Positions 46,845 through 60,943 of a stretch of 64,000 bases of DNA are shown one piece after another. The position numbers were made by a program, and so were the translations under genes. This DNA is from Impatiens glandulifera (taxonomy: Eukaryota; Streptophyta; Magnoliopsida; Ericales; Balsaminaceae), in the NCBI RefSeq assembly GCF_907164915.1, contig NC_061864.1, forward strand, positions 7,629,389-7,693,388, read 5' to 3'. Position 1 is the stretch's first letter. Every line of letters starts with the position of its first letter. Under the pieces are notes generated by a model. The model saw only the letters and a program-made list of their open reading frames with translations, was not told the origin of the DNA and did no database searches.

Positions 46845-48585
46845 GCAGTTATTTTTGCTTTTCTGTTGTAAGATTATAGGCCTCTTACAATTTTGGATTT
46901 TGATGAGAATATTTTAAAGTTTTTGTAGGTTCTTTGAAAGACAAAGACCTCTTGATTTTCCAGTTTTAAATTATCAGTGTGATTTATTTTTTATGTTATA
47001 TTGAAGTTTTAGATTATCAGACTATTATTGAGATGAATTTTGCCAAAAAAATAACACTGTATAATCATTATTTAAGACTATGTTTACTTTATTATTTGAA
47101 TTTATTTTTATTGATCCATCTAATCACGAAAATCACAACAAAACAAATAGTTTAATTTACTATCTTGCATACTATACTATGAAAAATTGAGATCCTATTA
47201 AACAAAGATAAATTACAATATTTTTTTTTAAAAAAAATAATTGAAAAGTGCACATTTCTTAAACAATATTCTAGGTCTTATATATACACTAATATAGTTT
47301 TCGAAACTAAAAACATACTTTTTTTTTGTTATTAATTGTATTTGATCTTTATAGTTAATTATTTTTCTTATACTTTAATGAATTATTAGATATACTTATT
47401 TCTTGAATAATATGAAGATGAGTTGAGACCCAAATCATATTAAATAACTTAAAATTCAAATATTTTTATTTCAGATATTTATTCCCTTAATTTTATTCTC
47501 AAAGTAATGTTTTCATTTTAGTTTATAGTGTTGAATTTAAGATATTTGATATTTTGAAGTAAAATTCTTTCTACTTTAATTTTTAACTTTTTCAAAACTA
47601 TATTATTTATTATAATTCATTTGGGATCATATATTTAGTTTGATATAAAATAATGATATAATTTATATATATTAAATTAAACTTACAAATTTAATCACAA
47701 AAACATGTAAACAGAAGAGGGCTGGTTGGATCATGAGGAACTCGTTTTTCTCGCTTATATTTTTCATGCTTCCATGCTTTCCATGCATCCTTCATCCTTC
47801 ATTTTTTGAACTTTGATTTAATAAATACTGCATTTTATTATAAATATGGATATTATTTTTAATCAAATGGGTATTAATAATATTATTAGTATTTTAAATA
47901 ATCACAATATAATTATTATTTTCTGCATATAATAATAAATCTTGAATTCTTTTTTAAGTAAAAGTGTGATGTAAGTAAACACATTTATATGTAATCGTTT
48001 AAATAAAAACAATAATATATATATCATAAATAGTACTACATTTGAAACATAATTCAAATTTGACGGTTTTGAATGGGAAATGCACAATACAAATTTAAGT
48101 AATTTGTCCCTTTATTCAACAATTATAAAAATCTAAATGATGCAACATAAATATATTTTATTTGTTAAAATAGTTAGGTAATAATTTCCATAAAAATATA
48201 TTTTAATTTAATTATATAAATAATGTTTACTCAAAAGAAGATAATAATTAGAATTTGGAGAATTATAGTAATTTTTTTTTCATTCTTAAGAATAATAATA
48301 AATAAAAATGTAGTAAGGAATTTGCATCGTTTTCTTCTTCAACCATGGAGGGCTCTGACTGACTTTGATTATCATCTCCCCAACAAGAACAAAGAACATC
48401 ACACTCTTTCTCTCTCTATATATATTATATATTATATATATATATATAATATAATATAAGACCCTAATACAGATCTTGCAGAAAGGTGGCATTTTTATTT
48501 TTTGATACCATATCACTGATTTCGCCAGTCAACGAATCGAGTGGGCAGTAGTCAGTCAGCTCTTCGGCGGTGGGCATCAACAGAA
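46845..48585. other. AT-rich spacer upstream of the MVD gene
   Basis: It holds the PELP1-like 3' UTR, strongly AT-rich DNA without coding signal, and the MVD promoter with a TA-rich block at about 48418-48460. The small frames here are low complexity. Confidence 0.65.
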
Positions 48586-51485
48586 ATGGCGGACGAAACG
48601 AAGAAATGGGTATTGATGCTGACGGCTCAGACGCCTACCAACATTGCCGTAATCAAATATTGGGGCAAAAGGGACGAAACTCTGATTCTACCGATCAATG
48701 ACAGTATCAGCGTCACGCTTGATCCGGCGCATCTCTGCACTACCACCACCGTCGCCGTCAGTCCAAGCTTCGATCAAGATCGCATGTGGCTCAACGGCAA
48801 GGTAATTTTATTGATTTTTTCCCCTCGATTCATCTAGGGAAACATGTTTAGAGTGCGTTGGATGGATTTGCAGGAGATTTCTCTTGGTGGAGGAAGATAC
48901 CAGAGCTGTTTGAGAGAAATTCGATCTCGGGCAAGTGATGTGATCGATGAGAAGAAGGGAATCAAGATAACAAAAGAGGAATGGAAGAATCTGCATTTGC
49001 ACATTGCTTCTTATAACAATTTCCCTACTGCTGCTGGTTTGGCCTCCTCAGCTGCTGGTTTAGCTTGTCTGGGTATCCATCCATCCATCCTTTTCAAGTT
49101 CTTTTTGTTGTTTAATTCAATTATATCATAACACACTTGCTTCAACTTTGCATGCAGTGTTTGCTCTTGCAAAGCTAATGAATGTGCAAGAAGATGAAAG
49201 TCAACTATCAGCCATAGCTAGGTAGGTACCTAGCAATTTTTGTTTTGATTGAGAGAACAATGCATTGCAATTGGAAATTAAAAACTTTCACAAAGCAATA
49301 AGAAGAAACCCAAACAGCATATGTGCACCGTCAAAAGAGAGAATCTAGGTTTGGAATGCCCAATTCCTTGCATAAAAGTCAGTTGGCTTGAAGGGTGTAG
49401 CAGACTGATAGATTTATGTTTCTACAATAGTCTATAAAAGCTTAATTCAAAAGTAGATCAGTATCTGATTTCTAGGGAAACATGGATGATGGATGAGTAT
49501 GCGGATAAAGAAAAAAGGGTTCCCGATTCCCATATTTTGTTGGTGTGTCATTTGGTTCAAGAGAAACATAATAACATTGAAAATTAGACCTGCTATGCAC
49601 ATCAGATTATGAGTGTTTTCAAATTTTATGAAACAAATTGTTAAGAAAAAGGTTTTATGGTGCATAACTGCATAAAATTCTTGATGTTGTTTGTTCGTAT
49701 TCAAGACAAGGATCCGGGAGCGCTTGTCGCAGTTTGTTTGGTGGCTTTGCGAAATGGATTATGGGGAAGGTAGGTTTAATAGTTTAGTAGTTATGAACAT
49801 AATGTAATTCATTATTTGAAATTTATGTTTCCAATAATTATGACTATTATAGAACAACGATGGAAGTGACAGTGTGGCTGTGCAACTTGCCGATGAGAAA
49901 CACTGGGATGACCTTGTGATTATCATAGCAGTGGTATATATTATCGGTTATTAACTGTTTGTTTGAAGAAAAATCCACAACTCCTCTTAATTTTGGGAAT
50001 TGACTATTTTTTTTTTCATCTTTTGGTGCAGGTGAGCTCGCGGCAGAAGGAAACAAGCAGCACCTCGGGAATGCGTGAGACTGTTGATACGAGTAAGCTG
50101 ATACACCATAGAGCAAAGGTACTAATCAACCAATTCATGTATAAACTGTAGGAAGGGAGAAAAACCTTGTTTACAATAATTGTAAATAGAGATTTCTTCT
50201 TAATGTTTCTTTGCGTTATTTTGAATGAATGTGCAGGAGGTAGTTCCAAAACGCATTATTGAGATGGAAGAAGCCATTAGAGAGCGCGATTTCTCGGCTT
50301 TTGCAAGCTTGGCTTGTGCCGACAGTAACCAGTTTCATGCTGTCTGCCTGGATACGTCTCCTCCTATTTTCTACATGAATGACACATCACATAGGTAAAT
50401 CCGAAAAAACTTATATTTGTTATATTTTCCAAACATCAGAATGACCAAAAAATAATCCGTTTCATTTCAAAATATAAACAGAAACCAAATTAAACAAAAT
50501 ATTACATTATAATTTGGATCATGATCTATAAAATAATTTATATACCAAATGAAACAACAAAAATAACACTATAATTTGGATCATGCTCATGGTAATCTTC
50601 AAATGAAATTGTTATAGTGATAAAATACAAAAGTTTCTAAATAGGTTCAATAAATTCCAATTTAGCAGCTTCAGTAAATTGTTTTTTCACTATTTAAGGC
50701 TGAATTGTGAGAAAAATACTTTTCAGGATTATTAGTTGCGTTGAAAAGTGGAACCGGGCTGAAGGGACTCCTCAGGTTTGCTCTTTTCCTTGCCAATTAT
50801 TATTTCTCTTTGGGCTTCTGAAACTGTTAAGTGTCTGTTTGTTTACACTCCTTTGAGAAAAAAAAAGTGTTTGAATTGATTTTATGAGAAACTTTAGAAT
50901 GAAAAAGAAAAAAACAGTGACGTCTCAACTACATGAAGGGGGATGCCAAACAATATTTCATCTTTATTTTCTTTTGTAAATGTGAATGTTAGCAAATTGA
51001 ATAGGTTCTTGATAAAAAAACAAAAAAAAACTCAGATTTTACTATATAACGACAGGTTGCTTACACGTTTGATGCCGGGCCAAATGCTGTCATGATAGCG
51101 CGCGATAGGAATGCTGCCGCCCTTTTGTTGAAGCGTCTTCTTTTCTCTTTTCCACCACCCTCGGATTCTGATTTGGGCAGGTACCCTTTTTTTTACCCCA
51201 CAGATTATTTATTATAAAAATAATTCTGTTGTGGATTTTGCTTAAAGAGCTTTCTTTTTCTTCTCCAGCTATGTTATTGGTGATAAGACTATACTGGAAG
51301 ATGTTGGAGTGAAGGAAATGAAAGACATTGAAACTTTGCCTCCACCTTCAGAAGCCAATACTCAGACCCATAAGTTCAGGGGAGATGTCAGTTACTTCAT
51401 ATGCACCCGACCCGGTAGAGGGCCCATAGTTCTAACTGATGAAACACGAGCTCTTCTGGATCCTGAAACGGGCTTTCCCAAGTAA
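48586..51485 (+). CDS. MVD: mevalonate diphosphate decarboxylase
   Basis: Ten exons: 48586-48801, 48874-49072, 49158-49221, 49706-49769, 49853-49933, 50032-50118, 50237-50394, 50727-50775, 51056-51180, 51269-51485; 419 aa, the usual plant length. The enzyme converts mevalonate-5-diphosphate and ATP to isopentenyl diphosphate, the last step of the mevalonate pathway. Visible hallmarks are [14 protein letters not shown] (~18-31), the GHMP-kinase phosphate loop [14 protein letters not shown] (~121-134), [12 protein letters not shown] (exon 4) and the catalytic Asp of [10 protein letters not shown] (Asp312). SVTLDPAHL (42-50) resembles a PTS2-type peroxisomal signal described for plant MVD, though it lies inside the fold. 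The start was chosen at the ATG of MADETKKW, which aligns with known MVD N-termini; the frame is open a little further upstream. Confidence 0.97.
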
Positions 51486-52349
51486 GAAAACCACCATTTT
51501 TCTTTCCTTTTTCTATTTCCTTGTTTGACTTATTGAGAAGATGTTAAGCGGTTGAAAAATCCTTATATCCCTCCAAGTGCGAGTTAAGTGAAGAAATTTT
51601 GCTTTTGGAAGGATTCTGTTTCGAGTCTTAATCAGTATTTCCCAATATTTATGTTTTTCCTTGATGTATTATGACAGTGCCTATGATGGCTTTTGTTGTT
51701 TGTAGTAATCAAATATGTAACTGTCTCCATTATGCATATGATTATTGTCTTTTGATTATGGTTCTAAATTCTTACTATACTAAGTACTAAAACTAAGACA
51801 ATGATCTTAAAAATGTGTCTGACTGGTTCATATATATAATGTTTTTAAATGTGATTTTATCTAAATCCACACCAAGTATCAAAATAATATTTTTTTGTTC
51901 AAATGTAGAAATATTGATCTGTATATTAACATTTTTTACTTATGTCATTTTATCATAATTTAATACTATATATAATGTATTTTTTGGGTAAAAGATAGTA
52001 TGGGATATATGTATATATACATATAAATCAAACTTTTGCTTAATAACTGTAAAAATGAGTTAAAAACAAATATCATATTACCATGAAGCCTCAGTTTTGA
52101 TTCCCATTAGTGCAACAAATGCAATACCAGAATGTATTTTATTGTCTTGTGTGATACAATTGTTATAGGAATTCCAATTTAGAATTCCCAAATAGATAAG
52201 AATATTCAATTTATACTAAAAACAATAGGCCCAAGATGAAAATGATATGTGTACAAGCATATGTCAAGGACAAGATGCTCGAACCCCTCCACAAATTTAA
52301 TGGGCCAATGACACCTTCATGTTTCCACACATCGGTGACTACAGGCAAA
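51486..52349. other. convergent 3' spacer between MVD and the BASS-type gene
   Basis: The genes end tail to tail about 860 bp apart. I see only AT-rich DNA and presumed 3' UTRs here. Confidence 0.65.
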
Positions 52350-55300
52350 TCAAGCTGTCTTGGCGACTTCAAGTGAGTTGTTTCGGGGAAGGTAGTTTAT
52401 AAGAAACGAGTCGAAGATGATCTGTGTGAGTGAAGTCATGTTAGTCAGTCTGGACAAAAGAGAGAAGAATGAAAGAAGAAAAATATATTTTGAAGGAACT
52501 TATTTCCTAAGTTCTATATTTTTCAACTATGCCAATATTTGAACCAAAAATAAAGTAAACATATACTATGGGACAAGAGGCAGTTTACATGTCAAATATC
52601 TTTGAAATTGTGAAAAATGGGTGTTAAAGGAAACTGAACAATATTCATTTAAAATCAATAAAGGGGACAAGGAATATAAGAAAGAAAGGTTAAAAGTTCG
52701 ATACCAAACCTGATTCATATGTGCAGCAACACAAGGAAGAATTAGCAAACCAGATTCCCCAAATACGCCCTTAAGCGGCTCTACAACTGCTATCATGACT
52801 GGGAGAGTTTTCTAAACGTAATTTACCATATACACTACATGTCAATATTTGCATTAAACATACAGTATAGAAAAACATCCCTCCCACAAAGGAACATTTT
52901 CCATGGTTCATAGAATAGTGGCAAATCTAACCTGGCTTGCTACTAGTATGAGAGCAATGGCATTCTCTCTTTTAGCAAAGAGAGACTTGTCACCACCAGT
53001 CATTGCTGAAAGGCCCTTAATGGCAATCACATTAAAAGCTAATAAGATCAGATGAAGTAACCTGAAATGAGAGAGCAATCCTATGAGATATAATATATCA
53101 AAGTAGCTGAAATTTCTTTACTTTTCTCTCAAACTAGCTTTTCCATTGTAATCAAGCTACAAATACATTTTTTAACACCACAATTTTATTTTATTTCAAT
53201 TAAAAATGTGAATCTTAAAGAATAAACTGCAGCACAATTCTTTTTGTTATATCACATATATTAATTTCAAACCAATATAATGCAATTTCTTCATCCATGG
53301 TGAACCTTGTCTGAATAAACCAGAAATTTTCTATTTTGTTTTCCCAATACAGGAACACCATTAGTTTGCAAGAAGAACACAGCAACCATATGAACTTACA
53401 GAAACACATGAGCATGTAAATGTATATTCCAAGGTCAACCGATAAATAGTAAAAAAAAACTTCATGAACATAAACAATGAACTTGCTTGTTAATTAAAAC
53501 ATTGACATGTAAAAGACCAGAAAAATTGTCACGTGCAGCCCACAAACCATAACTATGGATACTTTGGGAAATCAAAAAAGGGATAATTGGTGTTTTTTAT
53601 TAAGTGAAAGAATGGAGTAGATATGTATATACATACGCTCCCATTCCAATAGCTATTAGAAAAACTTCAGCCTTGACCTCGAGGAGAAGGGGCCTTGACC
53701 TGCTTACTTGTATCCATGGTACCTAATTGGCAAAAGATTTTTTTTTTTGCGAAAAGATGTTAGAATATAATATAGATTATATATATAATGTGATAAGACA
53801 GATCAAATCCATGGTATTTAGTAACTCGATTTCAAACCCCTCTTTAATAAATTATGGTCAGAAACTCATGATCACTCTTTACAACTTAAGTCGAGATATT
53901 CAAATCAGCTTGTCTTCTTACATTCATGTCAAGCTGGGACCTGAACTTGCCAGAGATCTCAAGTTCATTATTCAACTTTGAAAATTTTGACAACATTTTT
54001 TTGTTTTTGTTTTAATGTTAGATTTTTATTTTATTTTATTTTATTAAATTATAAATATAATGAAAGTAAAACTCTAGAAAATTATAAAACTATTGCATCA
54101 AAATAGAGTAGAGAGAAAGATGTGCAAAGAACAAGGCCTTAAGTATCATTACTAAGCTTTAGTCTCAAAAGCTATATAAAAACAAGGCAGGTTTAAACCT
54201 TACCAAACTGAGCAGGAGGGCATTCATTATTGACAAAAACTTCCTATTTTTATCAACTGTGTCTGCTACACCTGCATGTGATATTGAAACAAGTCTGAAG
54301 ACATTATTTGATATATGTTGCACAAGTTGAGAAATGTTTGTCACCGACAAATGTTACTCTCGGTGTCCCTTTTTATGAAACTCAAAAGTTTTGCACTGAG
54401 TTTAAGAGAAGATGTTGAATAATTTTTTAGTTAGCTTAACTTGTTGCTGAATCTAATAAATCTTTAGAAATTAGCTAAGCACATAAGTGGAAACTTAGAA
54501 AAATCTGTATATAATGCACACATCATTTTCAAGTTTTGATGGAAGAATTCTTCCAAAGATACTGACAGATTTTCTTGACTCTGATACTGTTTAGAAGAAA
54601 TATAACCGAAAGTTGAATACGTGCTAGCCAAGCTCTGAATACATTGAGAACTAAGCCAAAATACCTGGAAAAGAATCATTGCAACTGTTAGAAATGATGT
54701 GTGTCTGAGTTTAAAACCATATGCATATTACAAATGCACCCACCTCTAAATAATTCACGACACGCCTGTTGATCCATCATCATCATTAACAAACAAAAAA
54801 ACAAAATATTAATAAATTCACAATCTGTTGCAATAATAGAGAAATATTTTTCTGATTAAATTGGCTATTGATTAAAATATATAGATATATTAAGAATAAT
54901 TCAGAAAAAGAGGCAATGTTCCTAAATGCAAAGGTCAAAAAAGAAAAGATGCACAGACATAAAGAAGCACGCTAGATTTTGACAACACTAATAGTTGAGC
55001 GGATAAGGTGCCCTTTGTTTAAGCGGGAGGTCGAGAGTTCGATCTTCATTTAAAAATAAATAAAGAAGCAAAATAGATCAATCGTTAACGTTCCATATGA
55101 GAGCACAATATAAAGTAACAAGAAGCCACAAATTAATTGCATAAAAATTATACACCTAAATCATGTAGCATGAAAGCGATATGATAGATAAATCATTTTA
55201 GTAACAAATGGTTCAAAGTATACATATAGCATAAACATGAAACATACCTTCCCCAAAATAAGTGGCACCAAGAGAGTAAGGACCAGACTTTTAAACAACT

Positions 55301-58300
55301 GCTTCGTTGGAAAGGATATACCAACTCCATCGGCTATGAATTTTGAAATAGAAAAGGGCACCTGAAACATTACGGATGACTTTAAGCATAAAATCACTTT
55401 GGCTGATTCTAAACTTATTCAAGGAAGCAATATGAGAAAAGATATGCCAAAACACCAACTGAATAGATGACACATATAGATGAATACATGTTTGTGTGCG
55501 CACATAAAAGGGATAGCCAACTTCAGAAAACAGAACATTATGTACATCAATGATTAGTAATTCAACAAACATTGACTGTACAAGGGTATTAGTAAACACT
55601 GAGATAAATGTTTCTTGTAATTGAAAGGCTTGACCATATTTGGAGTTCAATTAAGGGTTCCACTATTCGCAATCTATGCATGTATGTTTAAGATGGGCTA
55701 TTTAGCCTCAATAATAGTATAACAAAATAAAGGGATAACAATTTTCTCGGAAAAAATAAAAAATAAAATAAAGATATAGCAACAATGTTTTAAGAGCCAA
55801 AGGTCTTGTTCAGGTTTATGGGCAAAGATACAAACAATGTAACTTACAAATTATAGCATCCAAATAGCCTTGTTCAGATTTCAAGTCTTGGTTAATTAAT
55901 TAACATAAATCCTCAATCGTTCGTATAAACTGGCAAGATTTCCATGGAAACATGCTCTTAAAAAGTTAACATGCCTAACTGTCACACTGGAGAATATGAG
56001 GGTCTGAAGTTATCTACTACCACAGTGAATTGGTAGCAATTTTGGTTATATATTAAGAAGAGTGCAACAAGAAGATTACTCATGCAATCATATAAAATTC
56101 CTCTATTTATGTAACCTCAGGGGAACTATAACTCAAGAAATTTAGCCAACATTTAGTTGCAACTTGTTTCACGCTATGAAATGAGCTGCAAAGAGGAATC
56201 GACAACTTCTCTTTATTCATGTGTGGAAAAAATTGTCACTGATTTATGATACCTCCCATAACTTACAATCAGAATTCCTAGCATATTAGAGATCACTGTC
56301 ATTGCAAGAGCAAGAGCAGAATTTCCCCCAGCAAGCTGCAACCAGCAATTAAACCCTACTGTCAAACTTTTAACTTCATTGTCAGTGATAAATCACAATA
56401 AACTACTATACACAGAACTGAGGGTTTAAGGGCATGATACCCTTGTCAATGCAACTCCACTTGACAATGTTGTGGGCATGCAGCAGAAAATGGCCAGTCC
56501 TGCATGAACAAAAGCACTAAGATAACTGCATAAATAGGTTAAAATGGCATAAGTCTGCTCCATAATTTATCATCTCTACTTTATGGGTGTTTGTTTTTGA
56601 GTAAATGGGTGTATGCACACACAATGAGAAGTGGATGATGCACTTTGAAAGTACTCTAAGATAAATAGACTAAAGGGAGTTACTCCAAAATGAAAACAAC
56701 CAAGGACTGGAAAGGGAATAACAGATAGAAGCGCATATATCATATAAAAATAGATGTATTGATTTCAGTAGCATCAAACATATGTCTTTCTTGCATCCTG
56801 AGCTCTTTTGTAGGCATCAGAAGGAACTTCCAGTATCCAGCTAAAGCTCAAGAAAACAAGACTGAAGCTTAAAATAACACTTCCAGTATCCAGCTAAACA
56901 GCAAAGCATATGAGGCCTTGAATTTTAGATTTTATCGTAGTAGTTCCAGAAAGGAAGCTACTTCTAGTAAGGAGATAACGGCGCCTTTGGCACAAGAAAG
57001 AAACTGGAAATTTGGACCAAAACAAAATAAATAAATAAAAAGGAAACTGGAAATTTGAATTAAATTTCTCACATATCTCAACATCACCTATAATACTTGA
57101 TTCTCGTATTTAAATTAAAGTTCTCACACATGTCAACACCAGCCCAAGCCTACCAAAATAGGTCCAATCATGGCTGAAATATCTATCAGTAGTACCTCCA
57201 TAACTCTGGAAACCAAGACTCAAATCAAGCTTTCCTTTCAAACTATAGACTAGAAAATGCCAATCAAAAAAGTTATAAAACAAATAAGATAAAAGTAATT
57301 CTTGGCCACAACTATCATTATGAAGATGGAGTATCTTGCTTATCATAAACCATGCTATCTTGCCAAGTCTGGGTTGTTTGCAGTTAAAAGTAATGAAGCA
57401 ATGAAACTGCTTGTGTGACTTCCATCAGTAGGCTTGAGAAGAGGGAGACTCTGATTTAATTAAACACTTCCACAAAAATGGGATCAGCATTAATAAGTTT
57501 TTTCTTGAATAAAACAAGCACTCCATAAGATACACAAATTGAAGACCTTTAACCACAACATTTTCAAGAAGCAGATGAAATGAAAATAAAAATAAAAATC
57601 ATCTAAAGTGTCTTCAAGACAGAACTGAAGATTAGCTGGTATAGTTCCAAGTTTATACTACATATGAAGTATAAGTTGCATAGGAGTATAAGTTTGTACC
57701 TGTAAAATAAAATTACCAAACACCATATAAAAACATTGTTATTATACCCCCTTCCCCTTATACTCTCAACCTATAGTATTGCTGATGTGGTTTAAATGGG
57801 AAGAAAATTCCAGAAGCACACAATCCTCTGTCAATTTAAGGCATTACAAGATATAAAAGGTCATGATGTTTAAGACTACAAGAATAGAAAGTCAAGTCAT
57901 GGTATCAACGTAGTTGATTATACTGTAACTACCAAAAACAACCCTTAAGCAAAAACATCATAACTTTTCTAACATCTCCAAACTTTATCAAAGCTATGTG
58001 CCGCTAGTTTAGAATATCAAGGAATTTCAACTATACAGATTCAAATAAGTTCATCGAAGTTCATAAACCATAAATGATCCTGATACCTGTGACAAATTCC
58101 TGAGGTTGGAGACGAAGCATCAAGACAAGCCTAGAAAAGATTGGAGTCAGAATTAAGATTGAACCCTACATTAGCCAAAAAGAGAATCAATCATTATCTA
58201 GATGAAGTAGAACATATGAAAGTGACAAAGAGAATCCAAAGATGAATGGCAAGCATAAAAAATATTAATCAAATCATTTTGCATCTCTTAAGCAGCAAAG

Positions 58301-60175
58301 TAAATTTGTAATGTCTCTAGCTTATTAATTTATAAGTATTATGATAATTTCCTATGGGGTGGTTGATACTGTTAAGGGCTTGTTACTGTGTGTTTGTTAT
58401 ATGGCCAATAGTTTTCCACACTCAATTTTGGGTTACCTCTTATCAAGTACATGTCAGCTGCCATTTGAGATAGAATGCTGGGAATTTCATAAGACAGATA
58501 GCTGGATAAGAAAGGCATTATCACCATCACTTGAAGCAGCACACTATTAAAGCAGTCATGCTCCCACATCATTTTTCAAAAGAACAAAAAACAAAATTAT
58601 TATCCCTTGGTTATTTGATTTTTGCAAAATCTTTCGTTTAGATATAACTTCATCTCTAAAATGACTACAATAAAGCAAGGGAAAAACACAACCAAAGTTT
58701 GTATATTCTTTCCACACCCACTTTTCTAACTTTTAAAATGGATCATGTCAATATCATCTCGAGTCCATGACACCTTGACAAACAAAGTTCAATCATCAAA
58801 TACAACTACCTAAAGGAAAAAAATAACCAATAAAAAATCCAGATAATGTTGGAGCTAAAATGATAAATCGACCGCCATTCTCTAACATCTCGCATAAGCA
58901 TTTTACTTTTTGATATGTAGCAAGTGACAATTTAATGGGACTATGGAAGCAATAAAATGAAACAATACAGGAAAAGTCTTGAACTCTGTTGCAAGAGATG
59001 GATGGTTAAATGTTGCTATCATATGGACACTGGGTTTACCAAGTATGCTTAACTTCTCTGCCCTTACTCGATCATAAATAAGTTGATTAAAATGTTACAC
59101 TAAACTAAAATGCTAAGTACATTGCCATCTTATCACTATGTAAAGCCAAAGACATATATTGGAGACTTTATTGGGATGATGACTAGTTGAAGGGGAAGTA
59201 TACAAGTTTATGTGAAAAGTGTGAATCAACACCAATGAAGAAAATGCAACCAGCAAATAATATTCTATAATCCATGTATGAAATATGTAGTGAAGAATGA
59301 ATCATGAAAGAGATTAAAACAGAATTAGGAAACTGTAGAGGTCATACTAGCCCAAATATGGCAGCAGGCCAAGCCTCCATGGCTTCTCCAATTTCTTTAC
59401 TGCGCAAAGTCAAACCTGTTTTATGTCCATGAAAAAGCATAATTATTATAGTCCATAGCTGTAAATTTGAATAGCGTTAAGTTTCACGGAGAGTGCAAAT
59501 CTTACCAGAGATAATGAATATACCAAAAGGGCCAAATTTTGATAATCCATAACTATCAGCAATACATCCAAGTGTAGGATTTGCTAGGCCTAGTGTTACT
59601 CCACTAATAAGAGCTGAAAAGAACATAACATCAATCCCCAATTGACAATGCCTTCAAGGACATGTGTTAACACCTATGTTTCTTAGGATTACCACACTAG
59701 ATAATGAAAGCTCAAATCATGGAAAAATATTTGTCTCATTTTGGAAGACAGTAAAAGAAGAAAATAGAATCAATACCCAAAGGAAGAAAATTATTTGATG
59801 CAAAGTTAAGAAATGAAGCTGTCCAATTGAACACTGTTGATGAATCTGACACACCGACTGGCTGTTCTTCACCACCACCACCACCACTACCCAACTGGTA
59901 AACAAAGCAAAAATGCAGTATAATTCTAAGAAATGTTTTCTATAATGAAAATAGAAGGTAATGAGTCAAACCTGATTGGAGCGATGGATGGCTCTAATGG
60001 CACCTGAGGAGCGGTAGGATTTTCCAGCAATTGAAAAATGAGTATGAAGCAAATTGTGAGAGTGTTTAACAAAGCAAAGAATCTGAGACGGCGGCAACAG
60101 ATGAGTTTTGCATTTGGGTTTGGGTGGGAAAGTTACGGCAACGAACGGAGAACTGAGACGTAAGTTGTGTGCCAT
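52350..60175 (-). CDS. BASS4: plastid bile acid:sodium symporter-family transporter (BASS4 type)
   Basis: Fourteen exons: 60175-59972, 59894-59777, 59613-59506, 59415-59348, 58165-58087, 56499-56441, 56335-56267, 55361-55248, 54765-54744, 54271-54204, 53722-53637, 53061-52932, 52811-52710, 52421-52350; 432 aa, all in phase. Residues 1-68 are Ser/His/Arg-rich and act as a likely chloroplast transit peptide; a Gly run follows. About nine to ten hydrophobic helices start near residue 95. Conserved BASS segments are ANPTLGCIADSYG, GIFIISGLTLRSKEIG, FCCMPTTLSSGVALTRLAGG and LLILPCVAAHMNQIIFDSF. These match Arabidopsis BASS4 (At3g56160) from memory. The family moves organic anions across the inner plastid envelope with sodium, but the BASS4 substrate is not known to me. 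Exon 9 is only 22 nt. The short C-terminal exon ends in a polar tail. Confidence 0.94.
54970..55059 (+). mobile_element. tRNA-derived retroposon, 90 bp, in a BASS4 intron
   Basis: It contains an A-box-like TAGTTGAGCGGATAAGG, a B-box-like GAGAGTTCGATC and an A-rich 3' end. Perfect 11-bp flanks ATAAAGAAGCA lie at 54959-54969 and 55060-55070. It sits in the intron between exons 8 and 9 and is antisense to the gene. Confidence 0.8.
59877..59889. repeat. short (CCA)n run inside BASS4 exon 2
   Basis: Four CCA units on the plus strand encode a poly-Gly stretch just after the transit-peptide region. Its length could vary without harming the transporter core. Confidence 0.7.
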
Positions 60176-60862
60176 TGATAGAAGATGTAGAAGGAAGGAA
60201 CTACTCAAATGCTCCCATTATTATTCATCTCTGCAAATTATAAGCTCCATCACCAAGAAGACAGCTACCACCACTCGGTCACCCCTCAACAAAATTAAGA
60301 AAAATATTCATAGAATAGATAAAATATAAAAGCTTAGTCAAATCAAAATGAAACCAAAATTAATTTCATTTAGAATTGGGTATTTTGAATAGTGGCATCA
60401 AATTTAAGTGGATTATTTTATCTTCATCTCTTCTTCAAACAAACAAAATCCAACCATTTTCAATCACAAACTTTTCAGATTGTGAAAAAAAATCATTATC
60501 TAGTGACCTTTATAACCATTTTCAGAAAGAAAGAAAAAATCTTATATATTTATAAAATAGTAAATAAACATAAAAAAAATATATATATGATCAATAGTAT
60601 GTTGTACTAAACTATGTAATGAGTTGAAATTCACCAAAATTTAACCAAACACATTAATTATGAAGAAAATTAAAACATATTTTTTTAGTGTCAATTGACT
60701 TATTGGCTCCTTTGAAGGCAACTATGGACTGGTACCAAAGTAACCAAACTGAAAAGATTGAACCAAAGATTCTAAATGTCATTAAGTCCATGGTTTGTTT
60801 GGAAGGTTCTTATGGTAATATGGAGCAAAAATGGTCCTATGTTTCATTAAAAAAAAAACATA
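60176..60862. other. BASS4 upstream region
   Basis: This is presumed promoter and 5' UTR, plus AT-rich DNA up to the tRNA. No coding gene seen. Confidence 0.6.
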
Positions 60863-60870
60863 TGTTGACA

Positions 60871-60903
<33 letters not shown>

Positions 60904-60943
60904 ACCTTAATCTGGCGCCTTAGACCAACTCGGCCATATCAAC
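60863..60943 (-). tRNA. tRNA-Leu (anticodon AAG)
   Basis: The minus strand folds into a full cloverleaf of 81 nt. The acceptor stem is GTTGATA with TGTCAAC (one G-T pair) plus discriminator A. The A box is TGGCCGAGTTGGT, the anticodon arm CCAGA-TTAAGGT-TCTGG, and the T arm GTGGGTTCAAATCCCAC. A long variable arm marks a class II Leu tRNA. No intron. A T-run lies downstream on the minus strand (plus A-run at 60850-60858), suitable as a Pol III terminator. Confidence 0.96.
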
